From Clostridia bacterium (GTDB taxonomy: Bacteria > Bacillota > Clostridia > Oscillospirales > Acutalibacteraceae), in assembly GCA_017454565.1 (NCBI GenBank), contig JAFTCS010000011.1, positions 1 to 11,631 of the forward strand: 11,631 nucleotides of DNA. Direction: 5' to 3'. Below, in pieces: positions 6,689 to 11,631 of this stretch; within the stretch, counting starts at the first letter, position 1; every line of letters begins with the position of its first letter. The notes below the pieces were generated by a model. That model saw only the letters and a program-made list of their open reading frames with translations. It did no database searches and had not been told where the DNA came from. The position numbers and the translations under genes are program-made.

Positions 6689-7291
6689 TCACTCTCCTTC
6701 TGCGATATTTTGCATGACGGCAAAAAGCTCTTCGCGCGTCATTATGCAGTTCAGCACTGCCAGAAGCGAATTCGATGTCAGCTTCTCAGGCAGGCCAAGA
6801 CGTTTTTTCAGCATATCCCGCTTTTCCGAAGCCGACGGCAGACCGGTAAGACCCAGCTCGTAAAGATCCGCCTTTGTAATGTCGGCGGCGGCTCTGGTGC
6901 GGCCCTCGGTTATCTCACATTCTGCGCCGGAGCGCGCTATCGCCTTGCTGATAAGCTCCTCGGAAAGCCCCTCAACACCTATCTTTCCCTCCTTTGAGGG
7001 TGTGGTCTTGCGTTTTTCCTTGCCGAAAACATCCGGGATGTAGGCATGCTTTATTCTGCCGGACGGCACGGCGCCCTTGAGGAAATTCCTGATAACAAAT
7101 CCGGCGCCGTCGCTGTCGGTCAGCACAAGTATTCCCCTGACCTCTGCAAGATGACGGATAAGAGCAAGCTTTTCCTTGTCCCTGAAAACACCGAAGCCCT
7201 CGGTAGTTATAATAAGTCCGTCAATAAAATTCGAGAGCTTTATCTTGTCATACTTGCCTTCAACAATTACGGCTTCCTTTATTTTTATCAT
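6689..7291 (-). CDS. Toprim-domain protein, ribonuclease M5-like
   Basis: This 200-residue protein has an N-terminal Toprim fold. The catalytic glutamate is E11 in VIVEGKYD and the metal-binding DxD is D59-D61 in LVLTDSDGAG. HAYIPDVFGKEKRK and GKIGVEGLS resemble the corresponding parts of RNase M5 (HAFLPKHL, KRGIGVEHAS in B. subtilis). The C-terminal half (ADLYELGLTGLPSASEKRDM onward) matches the M5 C-terminal domain in layout. RNase M5 matures 5S rRNA; clostridial genomes often carry a diverged paralogue, so the substrate is uncertain and no symbol is given. ATG 7291 is chosen because GGGAGG stands 7 nt upstream and the family starts with MxIKE; the longer reading to 7348 runs into repeat DNA. 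It lies just ahead of rnz, pairing two likely RNA-processing enzymes. Confidence 0.85.
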   Translation of the reverse strand: MIKIKEAVIVEGKYDKIKLSNFIDGLIITTEGFGVFRDKEKLALIRHLAEVRGILVLTDSDGAGFVIRNFLKGAVPSGRIKHAYIPDVFGKEKRKTTPSKEGKIGVEGLSEELISKAIARSGAECEITEGRTRAAADITKADLYELGLTGLPSASEKRDMLKKRLGLPEKLTSNSLLAVLNCIMTREELFAVMQNIAEGE

Positions 7292-7354
7292 AAGAATACC
7301 TCCCACATTTTTTCGCACTCTCCACCCCGGCGGTGCGTGACCGCACACGACCTG
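7292..7354. other. Leader of the Toprim gene with a fragment like the dispersed repeat
   Basis: No gene here. GCGGTGCGTGACCGCA (7331-7346) followed by TTCGCG (7355-7360) resembles the stem-loop and the start of box 2 of copy A at 3246-3276, in the same orientation, but box 1 and the rest of box 2 are missing. No convincing promoter for the Toprim-rnz pair is visible. Confidence 0.45.
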
Positions 7355-7592
7355 TTCGCGGGGGTCGCTGCGCTGCGCTCCGCTCTGAGCTCAAGTCGAA
7401 ATCAAGCCGGTCGCGCACAGCGGCAAGCTGCCGCTCCCAATTCGCGGGGGTCGCTGCGCTGCGCTCCGCTCTGAGCTCAAGTCGAAATCAAGCCGGTCGC
7501 GCACAGCGGCAAGCTGCCGCTCCCAATTCGCGGGGGTCGCTGCGCTGCGCTCCGCTCTAAGCTCAAGTCGAAATCAAGCCGGTCGCGCACAG
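7355..7592. repeat. 86-bp GC-rich tandem repeat, 2.8 copies
   Basis: Two identical 86-bp units (7355-7440 and 7441-7526) are followed by a 66-nt partial unit (7527-7592) that differs at one base (G to A at 7559). Each full unit holds a perfect 7-bp inverted repeat, AGCGGCA-AGC-TGCCGCT (7419-7435 and 7505-7521), and a GCTGCGCTGCGCTCCGC stretch. The period is not a multiple of three, so the frames crossing it shift in each unit, arguing against coding. The array sits between holA and the Toprim gene, and its partial unit abuts the end of dispersed repeat copy B. Confidence 0.92.
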
Positions 7593-7688
7593 AAAAAGTA
7601 ACAACCGCGATCGGTTTAGTTGCGGCTTGAGTGAACTATGAACGCGAAATCGGCACCGGCGGCTCGCCGGCGCAAAAGTCCCCCCGAC
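7593..7688 (-). repeat. Dispersed intergenic repeat, copy B (inverted relative to copy A)
   Basis: On the minus strand box 1 GTCGGGGGGACTTTT (7674-7688) begins directly after the TGA of holA. A perfect 6-bp stem follows, CCGGCG-AGC-CGCCGG (7656-7670), then box 2 ATTTCGCGTTCATAGTTCA (7632-7650, identical to copy A over 19 nt) and box 3 ending TCGCGGTT (7603-7610), then a T-run. The stem sequence differs completely from copy A while the ability to pair is kept. There is no T-run close enough to the hairpin for a standard terminator. Confidence 0.7.
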
Positions 7689-8753
7689 TCAGGTGTTGTT
7701 CATTTTATCGGTTTCGGAGATGAGTCTGGCTATGAGGGTCTCAAGAAGTATCTGTTTGTTTGTGGGCTTGCTTTTCAGAGTCATGTCGGCTTCAAGTATG
7801 ATGTCAAGTATACGCCTCAGAACGGATGTCTTGTAGCGTGAGGCTCTCTGGGCGGCATTTTTCAGCAGAAACTCGCGCCTGCCGTATTTGAAATCCGAAG
7901 CAGCCTGAGAAATCGAAACACCGCTTTCGGAGGCGACCTTTGCCCTGTACATGTCAAGATAGACCGAGCTCAGAGTGGAAAGTATTATTTCTGACTTTTC
8001 ATTCTGTTCAAAAAGACCGTGGAGCTGTTTGTAGGCGCCGCTGTAATCGCCGGATGCAAGACAGTCCGAAAGAGCGAATATCCTTACCTCCGTGTTGTGG
8101 ATTGACAGGCTGCGTATCACGTCTTCGGTGATCTCTCCGCCGTTTGCATAGGCTGAAAGCTTGTCGATCTCGTTGCGCAGGGTCGTCATGTCGGTTCCGC
8201 TGAGAGCAATGATCCTTGAAGCGCTGCGCGGAGAAAGCCCGCAGCCGTTTTTCTCAGCCCAGGATATGAGCACCTTTTCAAGAGAGGTATTGTCCTTTTT
8301 GGCAAATTCCGTTACGGTACCGAACTTCTGTACGGCAGCTGCAAGCTTCGAGAGCTTTGTGGTTTTCTTGTCGCCTGTCTTTTTAGGGTCCTGCGAAAGA
8401 GTGGGCATGGTGAATATGAGCACCGTTGACGGAGAAACATCCTCGCAGTACTGCATGAGCAGTTTAAGGTCTGATTCCGGCAGAGCGTCAATATTCATAT
8501 CCGACACGACCACGCACTTGTATTTTGAGAACATCGGGAACTGCTCACATGCCGAAAAGATCTCTTCAAGCTCCGCAGCGGAACCCAACTTTACAAAGTC
8601 AAACTCCGAAGGAGACTTGCCGGCTATTTTTTCGCACAGTCTGGCCGTATAGTTTTTTACAAGGAATTTTTCCTCACCGTAGATAAGATATACACGGTCC
8701 GGCTCTCCTGATGACAGCTTTTTTCTGAATTCGGTCTCGGTCAGCTTAGCCAA
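7689..8753 (-). CDS. holA: DNA polymerase III subunit delta (clamp loader)
   Basis: This is the delta subunit of the replicative clamp loader, which opens the sliding clamp so that the loader can place it on primed DNA. The 354-residue length agrees with the family (about 340-350). Recognisable segments are RVYLIYGEEKFLVKNY (20-35, a degenerate P-loop region of the AAA+ fold), FPMFSKYKCVVVSD (the FPMF signature near 73-86), a lid region with ALSGTDMTTLRNEIDKLSAY, and a helical collar domain ending in LKSKPTNKQILLETLIARLI. Translation starts at TTG 8753, inside the last codons of comEC with 13 nt of overlap, and GAGGGAAA stands a few nt upstream. A comEC-holA neighbourhood is common in Firmicutes. 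No rpsT follows; repeat DNA starts right after the stop. Confidence 0.93.
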   Translation of the reverse strand: MAKLTETEFRKKLSSGEPDRVYLIYGEEKFLVKNYTARLCEKIAGKSPSEFDFVKLGSAAELEEIFSACEQFPMFSKYKCVVVSDMNIDALPESDLKLLMQYCEDVSPSTVLIFTMPTLSQDPKKTGDKKTTKLSKLAAAVQKFGTVTEFAKKDNTSLEKVLISWAEKNGCGLSPRSASRIIALSGTDMTTLRNEIDKLSAYANGGEITEDVIRSLSIHNTEVRIFALSDCLASGDYSGAYKQLHGLFEQNEKSEIILSTLSSVYLDMYRAKVASESGVSISQAASDFKYGRREFLLKNAAQRASRYKTSVLRRILDIILEADMTLKSKPTNKQILLETLIARLISETDKMNNT

Positions 8754-11005
8754 TTGCTTTCCCTCACTTCTGTTAAATGGTTGTTCCTGTCAAGTTTTAT
8801 TGTCACACTGCCGTCCTCGTATGTTCTGCGGACAACAGCGGCAGTATCAAGCTCTCTGTAAGTGATATCACTGTACTTCTCACCGTCAGAGATCACCAGT
8901 ATATCATAATGCAGCAGAGCAGTATTTTTCAATTCTCCGTTTACAATGAGCATGTCGGCGCTGCGCCATTCCCCGGGAAGATCCTCACAGTCCGTACCGT
9001 CGCAGCACAGCAGTATGCTCATGTTTTTTACCCTCACAAAAGCCGCGCAGGTCTTGTATTTTCTCAGGCTCTCTATCCTGAAGCCGCCGGTTTCCATTAC
9101 ACGGACAGTCCCGTCAAGAGAGCTGAAGCTGATGACCCGTGAACACTTTCTGAGAGCTTCCCTTACACCCTCGTTAAAGCTGTCCGGGTCATAAACTCCG
9201 GCAGTGTCAACGTGAATATCGCTCAGCAGTCTTTCGGCAAAGGACGAAATTTTCCTGTCCTTATCGAGCAGCAGAAGATAGCTGACCCTTTCGGACGAAC
9301 GGGTGCGAATCTCATTTGCGGTATCATTTATGAAGGTGTAGTCGCCTCCGCAGGCAAGCAGAGCGCTTGTGTCACCGCAGCTAAGCATGACCGTCACGCC
9401 CTGACCGGTGTCAGGAATGTATATGCTCACGGCATCCTGCCGGATGAAATAATCCGCCGTAAGGCTGAAAACAAACGTCAGGGCTGCGCTCAGTGCAAAT
9501 ATTCTCACACGGAAACGCATATTTCTTTGCAGATAAAGCGCAGCGGCAAGAATAACGCACAGTCCGACCCACATAGGCACAAAGCTGTAATAGAACGTGA
9601 CCCTTGAAAAAGGAAGCTCCGACACTGTTTTCGCTGTAAACAATATCTGACGGGTAAGCGCGACAGTCAGATACGAAAACGACGCCGCCGCAAAAACTGA
9701 CAGAAAACCTATTACTATCATAAGCAGTACGCTGACCATCAGCACAGGAACAGTAAAGGCGACTAACACCGATGACAGAACGCCGTATAGCGGCACCTGA
9801 CGGAAATAGATAATTGTTACAGGCAGTGAAAACACCACAGCAGAAATTGTGACGGTTATCACATCAGCTATCAGACGGCCTGCGGACAGTATGATACTCC
9901 TGCGCCTGACAGAAGATTTCTGTGCAGTAAACAGCCGGGCGTTTATCCATGCAGCCATTGGCTTCTGAGAGACAAGTATACCGAATGTCGCTGAAAATGA
10001 AAGCAGCAGGCTTATGTCTGTGGCTGCATAAGGCTTTGCGGCAAGTATTATCAGCAGCGAGAGTCCCAGGGCGGCCATAGGGTCGCTCCTGCGGAAGATA
10101 TAGGCGCACAGCAGCACCACAAGGTGCATTATTCCGGCTCTTACTACGCTTGGAGGGAAGCCTGCAAGCGCCATGTACAAAAGAATTATCACGCCGCAGA
10201 TAAGCAGCGAGGTGCGTTTTTTCAGCCTCAGCAGCTTTATGAAAAGCATCATCAGCAGATTAACGAGCACTGATACATGCAGACCGGACACAACAATAAT
10301 ATGCGACAATCCTGCCGTTCGCAAGGAATTCAGCGTATCACCGTCAAGGGAATGACTGTCTCCGAGGAGAAACGCCTTTACAAATGCCGCTGTATCCTGC
10401 GGGAGCAGAGAATCTATTTTTTCGCAGACAAGCTGTCTGAGCATAAGCACATAATAGTAAAGCGGCTTGTTCTCCTGAGGGCTTACTCTTGTCACACGAG
10501 GATAGGGCAGTCCGGCTCTGTAAATTATGCCCTTGGATATGTCGTAGCTGTTTTTCGTTGCCGAAAGACGCACGTCGGCGGTGATTATATCTGAGGGTGA
10601 AGCGTTCAGCGGCTCATCACAGTAGACAAGCAGCTTCACATCATGGTATATTTTACCGTCGCGGGATTTCAGAGTCCTTGCGTTCACGCTGTAATAATAG
10701 CGGTCGTTCTGCATGTACGGCAGTTCGGTAAGCTCTGCTTCAATTACCGCAGACTTTCCTGCAAGCTTTTCGGTGGGCGTGACCTTTGACGAAGTGTACA
10801 CACCAACGGACACAAGAGCAGCAAAAACGGTAATGAGCACCAAGGGAACAACGCCGTTTTTTCTGAGATGTACGCTTTTGAGCGAAACGGCAATGCACAG
10901 CAGAACAGCCGCACCGACAAACAGCAGCAATTTGCTGTTCAAAAACAGGGCGGCCGCTGATGCAGCCAGATATACGAAGCCTGTTACTGCAAGCGGTCGC
11001 TTCAT
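8741..11005 (-). CDS. comEC: ComEC/Rec2 family competence protein, beta-lactamase domain degenerate
   Basis: This polytopic membrane protein forms the channel for single-stranded DNA in natural transformation. It has 754 residues. Two or three membrane helices (about 7-70) lead into a soluble DUF4131-type OB region (about 80-190). The Competence domain follows, with FLLGDSHSLDGDTLNSLRTA, GLSHIIVVSGLHVSVL (about 230-248) and a run of helices to about residue 520. The C-terminal domain (about 525-754) aligns in position with the metallo-beta-lactamase domain (IPDTGQGVTVMLS, then LLACGG), but GQGD has become GQGV and the HxDxDH zinc motif is replaced by LLLLDKDRK, so nuclease activity is unlikely. 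ATG 11005 has GGGAGGT 6 nt upstream. It overlaps holA. Whether the organism is competent is unknown. Confidence 0.93.
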   Translation of the reverse strand: MKRPLAVTGFVYLAASAAALFLNSKLLLFVGAAVLLCIAVSLKSVHLRKNGVVPLVLITVFAALVSVGVYTSSKVTPTEKLAGKSAVIEAELTELPYMQNDRYYYSVNARTLKSRDGKIYHDVKLLVYCDEPLNASPSDIITADVRLSATKNSYDISKGIIYRAGLPYPRVTRVSPQENKPLYYYVLMLRQLVCEKIDSLLPQDTAAFVKAFLLGDSHSLDGDTLNSLRTAGLSHIIVVSGLHVSVLVNLLMMLFIKLLRLKKRTSLLICGVIILLYMALAGFPPSVVRAGIMHLVVLLCAYIFRRSDPMAALGLSLLIILAAKPYAATDISLLLSFSATFGILVSQKPMAAWINARLFTAQKSSVRRRSIILSAGRLIADVITVTISAVVFSLPVTIIYFRQVPLYGVLSSVLVAFTVPVLMVSVLLMIVIGFLSVFAAASFSYLTVALTRQILFTAKTVSELPFSRVTFYYSFVPMWVGLCVILAAALYLQRNMRFRVRIFALSAALTFVFSLTADYFIRQDAVSIYIPDTGQGVTVMLSCGDTSALLACGGDYTFINDTANEIRTRSSERVSYLLLLDKDRKISSFAERLLSDIHVDTAGVYDPDSFNEGVREALRKCSRVISFSSLDGTVRVMETGGFRIESLRKYKTCAAFVRVKNMSILLCCDGTDCEDLPGEWRSADMLIVNGELKNTALLHYDILVISDGEKYSDITYRELDTAAVVRRTYEDGSVTIKLDRNNHLTEVRESNWLS

Positions 11006-11077
11006 AACGCTACCTCCCGATATATGCGGGTGACCGGTATCTCAGAGTCTGTTCAGGCAGGCTCTTATCGAACGGAT
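11006..11077. other. Short spacer between the HIT gene and comEC
   Basis: This 72-nt gap contains the comEC ribosome binding site at its left end and no clear terminator or promoter. The HIT gene and comEC may therefore share a transcript. Confidence 0.4.
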
Positions 11078-11419
11078 TCAGCACATTTCAAGCTTGAGCT
11101 TTGTTCCGCCAAGGAGATGGAAGTGCAGGTGGAACACACTCTGACCGGCATCCGCACCGCAGTTTGACACCACGCGATAGCCGCTTTCGGCAACTCCAAG
11201 TTCCTTTGCAAGCTTTGCGGCGACCTCATAAATGTGCGAGATGACCGTACTGTTCTCGGGTGTTACATCATTTATAGAGGCAATATGCTCCTTTGGAATG
11301 ATAAGAACGTGCACTGGCGCCATAGGATTGATGTCATAGAAAGCATAGACTGTCTCGTCCTCGTAAACCTTCTTTGACGGGATCTCTCCGCTGATGATCT
11401 TACAGAAAATACAATTCAT
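11078..11419 (-). CDS. HIT-family purine nucleoside phosphoramidase / hydrolase (HinT-like)
   Basis: This 113-residue protein of the histidine triad superfamily belongs to the HinT/PKCI branch, which hydrolyses nucleoside phosphoramidates and adenylated intermediates in the cytosol. The catalytic triad motif is HLHFHLLGG (H97, H99, H101). The N-terminal CIFCKIISGEIPSKKVYEDE signature includes C3 and C6, which with H45 and H97 make the zinc site of some family members. PVHVLIIPKEHI (35-46) is the other conserved block. Length is typical. ATG 11419 has AAGGAG eight nt upstream. In Firmicutes such genes often stand near translation genes; here it precedes comEC by 72 nt on the same strand. Confidence 0.93.
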   Translation of the reverse strand: MNCIFCKIISGEIPSKKVYEDETVYAFYDINPMAPVHVLIIPKEHIASINDVTPENSTVISHIYEVAAKLAKELGVAESGYRVVSNCGADAGQSVFHLHFHLLGGTKLKLEMC

Positions 11420-11441
11420 GGTAATTACTCCTTTTTTATTA

Positions 11442-11470
11442 TTTATACTATTACCTGAATCCGTGAAACT
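11442..11470 (-). promoter_or_regulatory. Possible promoter of the HIT gene
   Basis: On the minus strand a -10-like TATAAA (11442-11447) lies 22 nt before the start codon, with a poor -35 candidate AGTTTC (11465-11470) at 17-nt spacing. The AT-rich setting and position support it; the -35 does not. Confidence 0.35.
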
Positions 11471-11500
11471 AAGAACGGAAAAAGTTCGTTTTCGGGGATT

Positions 11501-11622
11501 GTCAAGGGGAACTTTTCCGCAAAAGTCCCCCTTGACTCGCTCTCCGCAGAGAGCGAAACACTTTTTGCTTCTGCGCTCCGCAAGGGGTGAACCCCAAAAC
11601 AGTTCGGTGGACTGTTTTGGGG
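11501..11622. repeat. Hairpin cluster with a box 1 sequence like the dispersed repeat (copy C)
   Basis: Three strong inverted repeats follow each other. First, GTCAAGGGGAACTTTT (11501-11516) pairs with AAAAGTCCCCCTTGAC (11521-11536) over 16 positions with one mismatch around CCGC. Second, TCGCTCTC (11537-11544) pairs perfectly with GAGAGCGA (11549-11556) around CGCA. Third, CCCCAAAACAGT (11592-11603) pairs perfectly with ACTGTTTTGGGG (11611-11622) around TCGGTGG. The left arm of the first matches box 1 of copy A apart from one extra A. CTGCGCTCCGC (11571-11581) also occurs in the 86-bp repeat. No ORF is seen. It reaches almost to the window edge and may continue. Confidence 0.75.
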
Positions 11623-11631
11623 GAGGGGACG

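Noticed and set aside
5761..6717. 318-codon open frame on the plus strand
   Set aside because: It is antisense to RNase Z, which has all expected motifs; its own peptide has no recognisable domain and it begins right after the terminator without a ribosome binding site.
6689..7348. Longer N-terminus of the Toprim protein
   Set aside because: The extra 19 residues are encoded by the repeat-rich leader and ignore the GGGAGG site placed correctly for ATG 7291.
7046..7560. Overlapping plus-strand frames with repeated RGSLRCAPL / SRNQAGRAQRQ-like peptides
   Set aside because: They arise from the 86-bp tandem repeat, whose period is not a multiple of three, so the peptide changes frame between units. 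No ribosome binding site precedes them, and one also runs antisense through the Toprim gene.
7355..7592. CRISPR array
   Set aside because: The units are 86 bp, directly adjacent with no unique spacers, and no cas gene is near.
7638..7841. 67-codon plus-strand frame starting in box 2 of the repeat
   Set aside because: It runs antisense into holA, has no ribosome binding site, and its start is simply the conserved repeat box.
11501..11536. Intrinsic terminator
   Set aside because: The stem is strong but no T-run follows on either side within a few bases, and the left arm matches a box that elsewhere is not part of a hairpin.

Overview
The window looks like a chromosomal segment from a low-to-mid GC Firmicute of the Clostridia, most likely a Ruminococcus-like Oscillospiraceae member. 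The reasons are the IspH-ribosomal protein S1 fusion, the gene order cmk-plsC-plsC-ispH/rpsA, strong GGAGG ribosome binding sites, frequent TTG/GTG starts and a ComEC-HolA pair. This assignment is inference from gene content; no database search was possible. All genes are core or housekeeping. No phage, insertion sequence, CRISPR array, rRNA or tRNA was seen.

Layout. Positions 1-3158 (minus strand) hold one tightly packed operon read right to left: cytidylate kinase, two PlsC-family acyltransferases in tandem, then IspH fused in frame to ribosomal protein S1, which runs off the left edge. Stops and starts overlap or nearly touch, so translational coupling is likely. A good sigma-A-type promoter precedes cmk. 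Positions 3159-3428 are a divergent intergenic region holding one copy of a dispersed repeat. Positions 3429-5721 (plus strand) hold feoA and feoB for ferrous iron uptake, ended by a symmetrical hairpin that can terminate both strands. Positions 5779-7291 (minus) hold RNase Z and a Toprim/RNase M5-like protein, both RNA-maturation genes. Positions 7292-7688 contain no gene: they hold 86-bp GC-rich tandem repeats followed by an inverted copy of the dispersed repeat, which begins right at the holA stop codon. Positions 7689-11005 (minus) hold holA (clamp-loader delta) and comEC (DNA-uptake channel), overlapping by 13 nt. Positions 11078-11419 (minus) hold a HIT-family hydrolase. The last 200 nt are non-coding and unusually rich in hairpins.

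The least explained material is non-coding: a roughly 100-nt repeat family with two conserved boxes around a stem-loop whose sequence differs between copies although the ability to pair is kept, plus the associated 86-bp tandem array and the hairpin cluster at the right edge. Among the proteins, the notable points are the IspH-S1 fusion with a strong internal ribosome binding site, a ComEC whose metallo-beta-lactamase domain has lost its metal ligands, and a PlsC paralogue with an altered EGTR motif.
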